Shown here: one piece after another, positions 34,201-45,700 of the stretch
Position numbering within the stretch: position 1 is the stretch's first letter
How the letters are laid out: each line of letters starts with the position of its first letter
Source: Closterium sp. NIES-65
Lineage: Eukaryota > Streptophyta > Zygnematophyceae > Desmidiales > Closteriaceae
Reading direction: 5' to 3'
DNA length: 64,000 bases
Assembly (NCBI GenBank): GCA_948144175.1
Contig: CANXME010002675.1
Coordinates: 62,001 to 126,000 of the forward strand
The notes under the pieces: generated by a model
Told to the model about the DNA's origin: nothing
The model's input: only the letters and a program-made list of their open reading frames with translations
Databases searched by the model: none
Made by a program: the position numbers and the translations under genes

Positions 34201-37198
34201 CCCCAGACTCAGCACCCCAAGACTCAACACCCCTAGGCCCAGCACCCCTAGAAGCACCAGAGTCAACTGCTACCTCGACAGGCTCGACTGCGTCTATCTG
34301 GGACACACCTTACGGGGCAGGACCCTAAGGGGGGAGAGGGTCTACCCGGGGGGAGGGGCGCAGTGCGGTAGGGGAAGAGATGGTAGTAAGGCACCAATCG
34401 TCAAACGTGACGTCCTAGGAGGACTGAACACGCCGCGAAGTGGGGTGGTTAAACTGCCAACCAGGCGCGTCAGTGGGGAAGCCAAGGAAGACACAGGGAA
34501 CAGCACGGGGGGACAGCTTGTCCGGAGACAAGTCGCGGACAAACGCCCGAGATCCCCAGACACGAAACGCAGACGCATCGCCAACCTTCCCCGTCCACCG
34601 CAAGGTGGGGGAGGTCTCTGGCAAGGAGACCCGGGGCTGAAGGTTGATCTGATGCGCTGCATACTGAACCGCAAACGGCCACACAAAATGGGGAGCAACC
34701 GCATGGATGATGGACGTACCAGCAACGTCCATGACCATGTCGATGCGGCGCTGAGCAATCCCGTTTTTCTGTGGAGAGGCCGGAAGCTTGAAGGTCTTGC
34801 GGATGCCTTGTGCACGACAGAAGGCTCCCAGAAGGGCAGAGGAAAACTCCCCGCCTCTGTCAGAGTGCAGACGCAGAAGAGGAAAGTCCGAGCCGAAACT
34901 CTCTTTGAGCTGGAGATGAGCTGCGCGGATCCAGTCCATCAACACCTCAGTGACGTCACCCTTGTTGCGCAAGGGGAACACTGTGGTGTAACGCGAGTAT
35001 TCGTCAACCACCAACAGGAAGTAACGCTCGTGACCCTGGCCACGGACGCGGGCGGGGCCCCACACGTCCATGTGAAGAGTCTACAGCGGAGCCTCCGTCG
35101 GAGGAAACTCGGAGGAGTGAGGGGCGGCGCGCTGCTGCCCCTTGACGCAGGGAACGCAGATACGGGCAGGCCCCGGAGACAATGCAGGGATGGGTGACCA
35201 AGGCGGTGGTGCCAGAGGAGAGTCTGGTGGGTCAGGAGACGACACGAGCAGGGAGCAGACTCAGGACGAGACCTGGACGCTGCAGCAAACACCTAACCCG
35301 ACGCAGCTACCTGACCAGACTCAGCAACCGGAGGAGACTCAGTACTCAGTGTGTACAGGCTCGACCCGGGCTGACGGGTAAACTTGGCCAAGTGTCAGCT
35401 CGTCCGAGCACCCGTATAGTGGGTCACCCGCTTACTCGCAGGAGTGAACTGGTCAACCCCCCCATCCTGTAGATCAGCACCACTCACCAAGTTCGTTGAG
35501 AACGAGGGGAGTTAGAGACCTGACAGGGTGCCAGAGGGGGCCGTTGGGCACGGTAAGATAGTGGAGAAGTGGGTAAGGACAGGACCTCTAGAGGGGTCCG
35601 TCAGGGAGACCGCAACTGGCCGACTGAGCGGCGTAAGCATGGTGCGATCTCGAAAGAAGGAGCGGGAAGCACCCGAGTCAAGGGTGAAGGTGTGTAAGGC
35701 CTGAGCTGACATGGTGCCTGAGAGAGCAGACTCACCAGCATCTGGGGCAGCAGACGCTCTAGCACCTAGAGCAGCAGCCTCACCAGCACCTAGAGCAGCA
35801 GCCTCAATGCCCGGGTCAGGCGGAACACACAGGTAACAGTCACCCTCATCACTAGTCGACACAACAGACATGGCAGCAAGAATGGCATCATAATCTAGAT
35901 CAAAGATAGCAACCCCCAACCTAAGCAGCTCGCCCCAGCGGGGGATCTTAGTGGCGTCAGGGAACTGGAGACGCCAAGCGTCCGTCAAGCGGCCGAAGCA
36001 GCGCTGGGTCGTGTGCGGGCCACCGCACGGCTCACCAGTGCGGTCGCCGGTACGCAGGACGTAGGCACAAGGACCAGCACCCCCACCGCGCTGACGCGCA
36101 GCGTACCACTCACGAAGCTGCTGGGGGGGCGAGGTCTCACGAGTGCGCTGGTGCTGCTGGCGCTGACCACCACCGAAGCCGCCCTGCTGCGCAGAGCCAC
36201 CCCGACCAGCTCCACCTCCGCCGCCGCCACCTCCGCCACCGCCGCCTCCGCCTCCTCCTTCGCTCCCACCGCCACCACAGCCGCCGCCTCTGCCTCCACC
36301 GCCGCCACCGAAGCCCCCACCCCCGCCACCACTCCCACTGCCACCCTCACTCCCTCCGCCGCCTCCACCCCACCTCCACCGCCCCCGCCAGCCCCTCCTG
36401 CGCCCTTGCCCCCCTTGCCCTTGCCGGTGTGGCGTCTCCCGCAAGGGGCAGACGCAGCGCCGACCGACTCGATGCCAACGAAGTCGACGGTAGCAGCAGA
36501 GGCAACAGAGGGAAAAAGGGGGGAGGGGGAGCACCCCTCAAAGAAGGGGGCACGAGGGTCACCACGAGAGGCTCCTACAGCGACTATACTCTTCTCAGCT
36601 GCCAGGAGGCGCTCCTCGAGGAGGTCAACGGTGAGTGTGGTGGGGCAAACAGAGAGGAAGTGGTCCTTGACCGAGCGAAGGGAGTCAGGGAGCCGGGTGA
36701 CTATGTAGTAGAGGGTGATGTACATGGGGGGGGGGGGGTCTTGGCGCAGAACTCAGCAGGAAGTGCAGCGCGGTAGCGGGTGTCACTAGTGCGAAGGTGC
36801 GTAATGAGGTCAGCGACTGTGGGAAAGGCGGCGAGGTCAGGAAACAGGTACGGCAGCATGAGGCGGCTAAGGGCAGCAGTGGCAGGGGAAGAGTAGCGTG
36901 CAACTACAGCATCGTACAAGGTCTTAGCACTCTTGTACTGACTATAGTGCGCGGGCTCAGTGGACGGTAAGTGACTACGCACAACAAGACGGGCAGCAGC
37001 ATCGCGTGTGGCTCACTGTTAGCGAACAGTGCTGTCAGCATCAGCAGCAGGGGCAGCAGAGGCGCCAGACGTGAGATCGAACAGTGAGAGACCGTCCTTC
37101 CTATCGCACTGTAGGAAAAGCTATAAATCATCGACCCCGACCTCAAAGTCAACAGCCCGACCCTCAGCATCAAAGACTAGAACGCTAGGGGTAGCCAT
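31300..37198 (-). pseudogene. copia copy 2 gag-pol, broken
   Basis: Gag begins at 37198 (MATPSVLVFDAEGR, as in copy 1) with stops within the first 60 codons. A Gly-rich tract and zinc-knuckle-like region follow (36000-36450), and a protease motif LDSGASRSFF near 35640. The integrase is open from 35071 to 34415 (starting MDVWGPARV, with HSDRGGEF). Between integrase and RT lies a 0.7-kb repeat-rich linker. RT pieces run 32913-31936 with the catalytic ILVYVDDLVF near 32255, and RNase H runs 31787-31384 (EAEIYAGAMAAQEL). Stop codons separate many of these pieces, so the copy is dead for autonomous movement. Confidence 0.9.
33540..34270 (-). repeat. Low-complexity linker in copia copy 2 pol
   Basis: GCACCCCCAGGCTC-type and CAGCACC-type repeats in the region between integrase and RT. 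The minus-strand reading is Gly/Ala/Glu/Pro-rich (GGAEPGGA). Such linkers vary freely in copia elements. Confidence 0.75.
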
Positions 37199-37489
37199 GA
37201 CAGTAGTGGCAGCAGGCTAGGGGCAGCAGTAGCAAGTGTGGCTCGGCAGTGCTCTCACCAGGGCTGGTAGGTAGGGGCCGGCAGGCGGTGGGGCAGGGCC
37301 GAGGCGCGTTGGCAGGGACAGAGCCGCGACCGCGGCGGCAGATCCTGCTGTCAGTGGCGGCGGCATTCGCGGCTGTCGGCGACGACGGCTGCTGCTGGTG
37401 GCGGCCGCCGCTGCTGTCGGCGGCGTCTGCTGCTGTCGGCTGGTGCTGGCGGCGGCGGCGGCTGCTGGTGGTGGCGGAGGAGCCGAGAA

Positions 37490-38080
37490 GGGGCTGGGAA
37501 GGGTTGCGACGGGGCCACGAAGGGCAGCGACGGGGCCGAGAAGGGGCGGCGAGGGGCCTCGAAGGGTGGCGACGTGGCCGCTAGGGGCGGCGACGGGGCC
37601 GCGAAGGGGCCGCGAGGGGCCAAGAAGGGCGGCGACGTGGCTGCTAGGGGCGGCGACGGGGCCGCGACGGGCGGCGACGGGGCCAAGAAGGGGCGGCGAC
37701 GCGATCGCGAAAGGGGCCGCGAGGGGCCTCGAAGGGCGGCGACGGGGCCGATAGGGGCGGCGACGGGGTCGCGAAGGGCGGCGACGGGGCCGCTAGGGGC
37801 GGCAACGGGGCCGTGAAGGGCGGCGTCAGGGCCAATAGGGGCGGCGACGGGGCCGCGAAGGGCGGCGACAGGGCCGTAACGGGCGGCGACGGGGCCACGA
37901 GAGGCGGAAACTGAGCCGCGAGGGGCGGCGGCGGGGCCGCTAAGGGCGGCGACGGGGCCGCGAGGGGCGGCGACGGGCCGCGAAGGGCGGCGACGGGGCT
38001 GCTAGGGGTGGCGCGAGGGGCCGTGAGAGGGGCCTCTAGAAGGGCGCGACGGGCCGCTAAGGGCAGGGGACGCGACGAGG
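37490..38080. repeat. GC-rich tandem repeats in the copia copy 2 leader
   Basis: Degenerate units of about 21-24 bp built on GGCGGCGACGGGGCCGCGAA. It occupies the same position as the array at 1840-2790 in copy 1. Confidence 0.85.
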
Positions 38081-38128
38081 GGGCGGCCCACGGGGCGCGC
38101 CTTGGGCAGGGGCGACTCGCGCTCCGGT

Positions 38129-38131
<3 letters not shown>

Positions 38132-38165
<34 letters not shown>
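38132..38165. repeat. Poly-T run in the copia copy 2 leader
   Basis: About 34 consecutive T residues beside the 5' LTR and its degenerate primer binding site. Confidence 0.95.
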
Positions 38166-38341
38166 CAGTGGTGGGCCCTAGGAAGCGTTCCTAGCAATGA
38201 GGAAATGAGGAATGAAATGAACTAGCAAGCATGTGGGTACAAGTAGGAAAACCTATAAGTGTTGTACCCCATATTGTCTACCCCACTACAGCCTACACAG
38301 ACTATAGCATATGATTTTGACATGTTTGGCCTGTCGTGGCC

Positions 38342-41155
38342 ATGGCGGGCCTTCCAGGCACGCATTTTTTGTTCCGCTGCCAACCTGCTGCTAGAGAAAG
38401 TACCCGCAGAGACACCCGTGACTACTCTCAATGGCAGTCGCGCCCTGTGCCCGTCCCTCCACCACAACCAGTAGTGCCTCCCGTTCCTCCCACTCCTCCT
38501 ACGCCTCCTACCCCTCCCGCTCCCCCGGCGCCTTCTATTCCTCCCGTTCCTCTGGCCCCTCCTGACCCGCTTGCTGTTGGTGTTTTGCGACAGGGGGTTC
38601 TGCAGCTTCTCCTCCCGCCTGGCGACTCGGCGTTCGACGCCTTCATGTCTGAGCCTGAACGCAGCGGCAGCGAAGGATCTTCCTCCGCACCGGAGCCACG
38701 GTGGGGAGCGCCGGCTGATTGCACGTTGGACGAATCCGCAACCGGTGCAGAGGACGACGTGGAGTTCTGGGCTGCTGACGGTCTCCCCGAGCACCTTCCA
38801 ATACCCTCCTTCCCCCCTCCGAATAAAAAAAGGCCCCACCCATCTCGCGATAATCGTGATGCCTGTCCTCCCTCCCCAGGCACAAGCCCACAAAGCACAG
38901 GCGCAATTCCTACACCTCGCATGAGAAGCTGCAATGGATTCTGAAGCTCGAAGCCGGAGAGATGAGTGTGCGGCGCATGTCTCGCGAATCCGGCATCTCC
39001 CGAAGGTGTCTCACAAAGTGGAAGAACCGCAAGGCTGAGCTTGAGGGCGCGCACGGTGCACGCTGTTGCCTGCACGGCCGTGGAAGGAGCTCGTGGTATC
39101 ACGACATCGAAGTGGAGGTGTACCGGAGGTTTCTCGCCCACCGCAAGAAGTGCCTCGCCGTCTTGATCGCACGATTGCAGAAGTGGTCGCACGAGGTGAT
39201 GAAAGAGTTACACCCAGGTGAAAAGTGGGCTGGCTCTCAGCGGTGGACTCAGTGCTTTCGCCGCCGCTGGAACCTGATGACCAGAGCGAAGACCCGGGTC
39301 GGCCAGAAGCTCTCGTCAAGTGAGTTATTTGGTGGTGTTGTTGTTTGTATGAACCGTCTATTCACGGCTCTCACTCTGTGTTTGTGCTTTCTATTCCTCC
39401 CATCCCGTGTCCCAGACTGCGGGACTGATGTCAAGAACTTCTGGACGTACGTGCGTCACTCCCGACGCCAGTACAAGATCGACCTGCCGTGGATCTTAAA
39501 CGCGGACCAGACGCCCCTCTGGCTCGAGATGTCATCCGAACGCACCGTTGAAGAGGTTGGCTCGCGCTCCGTGCCCGTCCGCAGCGGCGGCTACCAGAAA
39601 GAGCGGGTTACCGTGATGCTCGCCCGCACCGCCAGCGGGGAGAAGTTGAAGCCGTGGGTCTTCTTCAAAAGGAAGACCATCCCCAAAGGAGATTTTCCTT
39701 CAGGTATGAAGCACACGTCGATTACGCGGTGGCATGTTCATGTCAGGTAAAAATCGTACGGTAACTAACATCGTGATTTTGATGTTGTGCAGATATCCAC
39801 GTGGGGGTCCATCCCAACAGTTGGATGGACGCGGACGGGGTCATCGAGTGGCTGGACGGGGCGCTGAAGCCGTACATCAACCCCAAGTTTGGAGTCCGTC
39901 CCCGCAAGGCTCTGCTCGTCCTCGATTCGTACCGCGGGCACCTGACCCCGGAGGTGAAGAAGAAGTTTGGCGAGCTCAACCTGGTCCCTGGGATTATCCC
40001 TGTTGGCTGCACCTCGGAGATTCAACCCCTCGACGTTGCGGTTAACCGCTCCTTCAAGGCCGCCATTCGCCAGCTCTACCAGGAGTGGTTTGAGCGTGAG
40101 GGGGTCGACATCTTGACGAAGAAAGGTGAGATGTGCAGCCTCTCTGTTTATGCTTTTATTTATTTCACCCGTGCTGACTCTATTTCTGGATTTGCGTAGC
40201 AGGCAACATCAAGAAGCCTCCTGGCGAGCTGACGCTGAAGTGGATCTCGGGGGCCTGGAATTTCATGCCTAAGGAGCTTATTCAACGGGCGTTCCTCACC
40301 TGCGGCATCAGCAACGCCTTGGATGGGTCCCAGGACAAGCTCTGCCTGCGACACAGGCGAGACGATCTCGAGGGCGATGAGGTCGACGTGGATGATGAAA
40401 TTGTAGCAGACGGATTCTTCTGCAACAACATAGAGGAACCTGAGTCGGACTCTGAGGCCGACCCAGATAATGTCAGAATATTCTTCTTATGTTCTAGCCT
40501 GTAGTGGGGTGCTCTATAGCGAGTACAACCCTTCTAGGGTTTGCTATTTGTATCCCCATTTCTGCTAGTTCATGCCTCTTTCTTCTTCTAACTTTTGTCA
40601 TGCTATCAGAGCAGGTCGATCCCCTTGGATCGATCCTGTGGGTGGGTTACCACCTTGCTTCCGCTGCTACTTTTTCCTCCCGCCGTGCGCCCCGAGGCGC
40701 GCGGCGGTTTTCTGCCCGCCGTGCGCCCCGAGGCGCGCGGCGGTTTTCTGCCCGCCGTGCGCCCCGAGGCGCGCGGCGGTTCTCTGCCCGCTGTGCGCCC
40801 CGAGGCGCGCGGCGGGCTTCTGCCCCGTCGGTCGCCGCGTCGCCTTCTGGAGGCGTCGCGACGGGCGACGGGGACCATCGTCGCGGCCCCGCCCTACAGT
40901 CGCGGCCCCGCCCTACGTCGCGGCCCCGCCCCGACCGTCACGGCCCCGCCCTACGTCGCGGCCCCGCCCTGTGTCGCGGCCCCGCCCCTCGAAGCGGCCC
41001 CGCCCTACGTCGCGGCCCCGCCCCGACCGTCGCGGCCCCGCCCTACGTCGCGGCCCCGCCCTGTGTCGCGGCCCCGCCCCTCGATGCGGCCCCGCCCCTT
41101 GTCGCGGCCCCGCCCTCCAACCAGGCCCGTGGTGGGTCCCTTTCACCACCCCGCC

Positions 41156-41194
<39 letters not shown>

Positions 41195-42038
41195 ACCCTC
41201 CCCCTGCCATTTCCCGTCGCCCGTCGCGGCTCCTTCGGGGGCCGCGAGCTGTGGGGTGGCGGGTATGGGGGTGATCGGTGTGCCTTCCTCCCTTTGCTCC
41301 TCCTCCTCCTTCGTCTCCCACTGCTGCAGCTGTCGCTGAGGGGGGTGGTTGTGTGGGAGACTCGGGTTTAGGGTTTAAGGGGGGTGCGTGGGAGTGCAGC
41401 TAGCGGTGTAGCAGTGGGTGTGCATCAGGGGGGTGGGACTGTGTGCGGAAGGTTGAGTGGAGGTTGTCAGTTTGTCGTTCGCAGCACCTGTAGTCCGGGG
41501 CGCTGTCCTGGTAGCCCAGTCGTAGCCAGCTGTGCCAGCCGCCCGTGGGTCCGTTGCCCGTCTGCCGCTACTTGAGCCGCGGGGCCAGTTACTCCAGTAG
41601 TCCGGAGCGCTGTTCCGGTAGCCGCTGTGCCAGTGTGCCTCCTGTTGCCCGTGTGCCTGCAGCTTCAGCCGTCGCCTCCTATCTCCTCTCCCCTCACTCT
41701 CTCTCCTCCTCCTGACTTGCTCGTTGTGACTACCACTAGCTCTGCTCATAATTGTGAACTCTAAACTATTTCTTCTTGAACTTGTGCTCAGAATGTGTGG
41801 TGACATTGTGATCCACCCTGAGCTTGTTTTGCTTTGCCTGCTCTGCTGATTACACCCCACTTTGGCTATGGGGGTGTGTCAGAATATTATTCTTATGTTC
41901 TAGCCTGTAGTGGGGTGCTCTATAGCGAGTACAACCCTTCTAGGGTTTGCTATTTGTATCCCCATTTCTGCTAGTTCATGCCTCTTTCTTCTTCTAACTT
42001 TTGTCAGATAACCCCACTGCAGCTGATGATTAGAGTAG
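38342..42038 (+). CDS. pogo/Tigger-like DDE transposase (interrupted near its 3' end)
   Basis: The reading starts MAGLPGTHFLFRCQ (ATG 38342) with a Pro-rich N-terminus. A change of frame between about 38700 and 38880 (intron or frameshift, unresolved) leads into a helix-turn-helix segment (MSVRRMSRESGISRRCLTKW) and a DNA-binding region. Introns are 39320-39415, 39704-39792 and 40126-40199, all GT-AG. The catalytic region has WILNADQTPLW (first Asp) and ALLVLDSYRGHLTP (second Asp). The third is in TSEIQPLDVAVN, 35 residues later, a DD35D arrangement typical of pogo/Tigger. The C-terminus is acidic (EPESDSEADPDN), then broken by the LTR element at 40471. Its target duplicate is followed at 42012 by codons leading to TAG at 42036-42038. 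The enzyme would cut and paste the surrounding element. Confidence 0.85.
40471..42006 (+). mobile_element. Small non-autonomous LTR retrotransposon (TRIM-like)
   Basis: 130-bp LTRs at 40471-40600 and 41877-42006 (start TGTCAGAATATT, end CTTTTGTCA) with perfect 5-bp target duplication GATAA (40466-40470 and 42007-42011). The primer binding site GCTATCAGAGC begins at 40602, and a purine tract CTATGGGGG precedes the right LTR. No protein domain lies inside. The LTR resembles those of copia copies 1 and 2, so those could have supplied its enzymes. Confidence 0.95.
40681..41193. repeat. GC-rich repeats inside the TRIM-like element
   Basis: First four 36-bp units around GTGCGCCCCGAGGCGCGCGG (40681-40820). 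Then CGCGGCCCCGCCCTACGT-type units (40880-41115) and a poly-C run (about 41157-41193). This parallels the GC-rich leaders of copia copies 1 and 2. Confidence 0.9.
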
Positions 42039-42353
42039 GGTAGATTTCTAGAAAATGGTGAAGCCTGTGTGAGGCTCGTAGGTAGAAGTAGATGAACTAG
42101 AAGTAGATAAACTAGTTGTAGATTAACTAACATGATATGCTAGTGGATTAAATGTATAAAATGTCTTCAAATTAAAAAAACAACAAAAAAACAGGGTGGC
42201 GGTTATAATGTGTACGGTATAGGTATGCGGTTATAATCTGTAAGCCTTTTAGGTATGCGCTTATAATCGAGCACTGGATATAAGCCCCACACGCCAATTA
42301 AAAGCGCCAGGCGCTTATCCGCGGGTGGCGCTTATATCCGGGGTATAACGGTA

Positions 42354-42798
42354 GATTTAAACGGTCAGGTCTTTCAACCGAAGGATTACAGTAGCACCGT
42401 AAAAAGTACGATTAGTGCAAGCTGCACGATTTTTTGCATTGACGAAGGAGACTCTTCATATTTGCGCTGTTATAGCATGTAACCCTGAGTTAACTGAACT
42501 ATCACCGTGTTTCATGGTAAGTGGAAACGTCCTCCACAATGTCCCCTAAGCGTTTTTGCAGTTACCGGTACCTTGGAGCCATTAATTTTAAGAGTCAAAC
42601 AAGGTACATTTCAAATTACTATGGCACACAAATGGACTTATCTGCCACAGTTCCAGAGCAAGACCTGCCATTGTACTCGTAAAACCGTGCGATTGTTGTT
42701 GAGGTAGGTCCACCGTAGAAACTGTAAGCAGCTGAGCATGCCATTGACCGCTGGACAGGCTTGGCCCTACCCTTCTTGCATACACCCCTCGTGAATGG
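42354..42798. other. Spacer between the pogo-like element and the LRR/LysM gene
   Basis: AT-richer unique sequence. It should contain the 3' UTR of the minus-strand LRR/LysM gene. Nothing else recognised. Confidence 0.4.
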
Positions 42799-45700
42799 CT
42801 AATACTCTTCCTCCAGGCAAACCTGGAACCATAGGACATATGGGATGGGATAGAGGTTCATGAATCCATAATGACGTTGGATAAGCTGGAGGAGAGTAAC
42901 AAGGAGTGCACAATAGGTGCAAAGGAGATAAGGCACGTCCCCTTCAGTCCCGGCAATCCTCACCTGCACACCAATGTTGCTGCCGATAGCGGAGGCAGAG
43001 GAAGGGATGGTGGCGGCGCAAGTGAGGCCGGGATTGTTGCGGTACAGCGCAGCCCATGGATTCTCACTGGCACTGGCATCCCCTTGTGAATTGTCACTGG
43101 GATTGCCTTCCGAAGGGGGTACGTTCTTGCTGGTCCTTTGCAGTAGCTGGTCGCACGTGTCTTGAGTTGTGAGTGTGCCGTATCGTACACACTCAGGCAC
43201 GGTGAATGCGAAAGCAGCACTGCGCTCAAGGCACACAGAGCGGCCCACCTTGATGGGCTTGGAGCAGTCAAGGGGCGATGAGTTGTAATCTGCAACGATG
43301 AGTATGAATAAAGGGAGGGGTATTATGAGGTAGATATAGGAAGCTCAAGATTGCATGGCAACGAGCGATGGATAGGAGCAAGCAAGCAACTCCACTGGGA
43401 GGTGAGCATCCATGAGAAAAGCAGCACGTGGAAGAATTTAGAAAAGGCATGCTCTGTGCGTGCCCCAAGGACTGTAATCCACGTATAGAATGGTCACAGG
43501 GAAGAGCATACGGGTGAGGGAAGGGAGAGAGGCGGAAGCTAGATAGGAAAAAGGAAGACAAATATTTGATGAGGAACGTAGGGACGATACGGAGAGTGGT
43601 GTGAAGATAGGAAAAGAAGGACGCACGAAGTATGCAATGATCTTGAGATTCTAGGACTGGAAAGGACGGAATGTTGTAGTATACTAGGGCCATTCATAGA
43701 CTTCTTATCCCATCAGTCATCTGCATCTATTTATATCGTACGTACTGTAGACATTCAGGGGTTGCGTGCGCTATAATAATTAAAGGGTGCTCATTAAGTG
43801 ATTGTATCAGAAGCCAGGCAGCTCAAGCTCGGCACTGGGGTCGCGGGCCACTCAGCATGTCTCCCATCCTTAATGTCGCGGTTTCAGCTTGAGACCCACG
43901 AATTTCAACATTGTAAATGCGGCTCGAACTTGGGATTGGGCGTTTGCAATTCGCAGTTTTCTGGTTCCACTATAAGGAGAGCTTCCAAGTCTCGTGTACC
44001 GATTTCCTCATCTTGACCAGTGCAAGTCGCCTCCAAACCAACTCCCTACATCTTTGCTTTTTGCTCATGTTTCATAGAATACTCCATTTCGTTTCCAAAC
44101 TGACTGTGGATCCTTTCTAGAGCACTTCGAAACCAGTGTCTTCCTGTCTGCATTGTTCAATTGGAACTGTTTTTCTACACTGGGCCTATTTTGTTTGCGG
44201 TGAATCACTAACCATAATACCTGTTTTCTCTCAAGCATGGCCATTAGTAGGGATGAGCAGAAAAATGACGAACCAAGCAGGCTTTTTTTTTTTTGCTTAA
44301 AGTGTTCGCTGAACATTGTTCAAGGTTCGCCTGAACACGTTCGTGTTCGGACCGCTGCTGCAATTTGCCCGGGGACGAACACGAACGTGTTCGAGGTTCG
44401 CCTGAACACGCCTTCACAGGCGAACGTCGAACACCTGCTTTTGCTCAAAGTGTTCGCCGAACCGATTCGGTTCGGTAAACAGCTGTGTTTGTGTTCGCCC
44501 CTTGCTCATCCCTAGCCATTAGGTTGGTGAATTCGGATCGTTTAGCCATTAAAGGGAGTGTGAATGAATAAGCACCAGCTGTAGTGACGGATTATAACCG
44601 AAGTGGTTCGCTTTGGTGTCAAACCGCATTAGTTCAGGGTGCCCCTCTTTATAAATAGAAACGACCCATGAACCGCTCCCCTACAGAGGACTTTGTTAAC
44701 AAACCTGCTGGGCTATACTATGGCAAACTAAAGGTTCAGTCTCGTTCAGTTTGCTAGGCTATGGGCTAGGCACGTGTGCTCGTGTGATCTCTGCGTTCGT
44801 TCACCTAGTCGTTTCCTTCTGTTCACGCTTCTTGCTAGTTCATGGGGAGAATTGGCAAGAGTTTTACTAGGAAAACATGACAACAATGATAGCAACAACA
44901 TTGGTATCACAGACTACATCAGTGCTAGCTAGGCTGCTGGTCGACCTCCAGTGCAGCACGGACGACCGCACTCCAGCGCAGCAGCGCTCGCACCGCTCCA
45001 GCGTTGCAGAGTAGCGGTTTGCCAACGTTGCAAGTCCACGGTGTGCTAGTGCTGCAGCAAGTCGGCTGCACAGCGTTGCACCCGCAGGACAACGGTGCAC
45101 CTGCTTCACAGGTGCGCGCAGCTGGTTGGTGCGCACTTCCTTGTCACGTGCACAGCGCAGACGCCTGGCAGACTCCACGCCAGCGACTGTGCCCACCAGC
45201 CACGTCGACCTCGGGATACCACCCCCGAGGTCGGCCTCGCAGACTCCACCCTGGCGACACTCGCGCACGTCGCCCGAGTATTCCGGTCGACCGGGCAACC
45301 ACGCCTGGCCGACCAGCGCAGTCCGTAGTCGGCCACGGATGCCCGGCGTCCCCAGTCCGACGTCCAGGCGCCCAGGACGCCTTCAGAATCCCCAGGTCGG
45401 CACCCAAACGCCCAGGACGCCGTGCAGGCGCCCACGACGTCGACCAGGCGCCCGGGTAATTGTGGCGACGCTTGCTCGGCGTCCAGCTTCCCAGGACGCC
45501 GTCCAGGCGTCCGGGACGCCAACCAGGCGTCCAGGGCGGCGTTCTCTTGCTCGGCGCCCTACAGCCAGGCGCCCTCCAGCTTCGCGCCCTTGCAGTGGCC
45601 CCCGTGCCCACTGCTGTCGGTCAGCTGCAGCCCCCGCACCTCCGACCACAAGGTTGGCTCCGCCCAAGCGAGGACGGGGCCTTACAACGCTCCCGTTGAC

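Larger units (their letters stand above)
30952..38322 (-). mobile_element. Ty1/copia LTR retrotransposon, copy 2 (same family as copy 1), decayed
   Basis: 3' LTR at 30952-31078 and 5' LTR at 38198-38322, in minus orientation. The flanks CGTTT (30947-30951) and TGTTT (38323-38327) are an imperfect target duplication. Purine-tract complement CACCCCCATAGGC follows the left LTR. The order leader, gag, protease, integrase, RT, RNase H can be followed from right to left, with many stops and frameshifts. It sits in the 5' leader of the pogo-like transposase gene. Confidence 0.93.
30391..42351 (+). mobile_element. pogo/Tigger-like DNA transposon carrying two nested LTR elements
   Basis: The left end 30391 reads CCGTCATACCCCGGATATA. 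The right end, as reverse complement from 42351, reads CCGTTATACCCCGGATATA, so 18 of 19 positions match. Both are bordered by TA (30389-30390 and 42352-42353), the target duplication of the Tc1/mariner/pogo superfamily. Inside are the leader with three hairpins (30603-30862), copia copy 2 (30952-38322), the transposase gene (38342 onward) and a small LTR element (40471-42006). Subtracting the two insertions and their target duplicates leaves about 3.0 kb, a normal size for such a transposon. Confidence 0.9.

Noticed and set aside
38222-39192. Minus-strand frames over the transposase gene
   Set aside because: Shadows of the plus-strand transposase, which has motifs and spliced introns.
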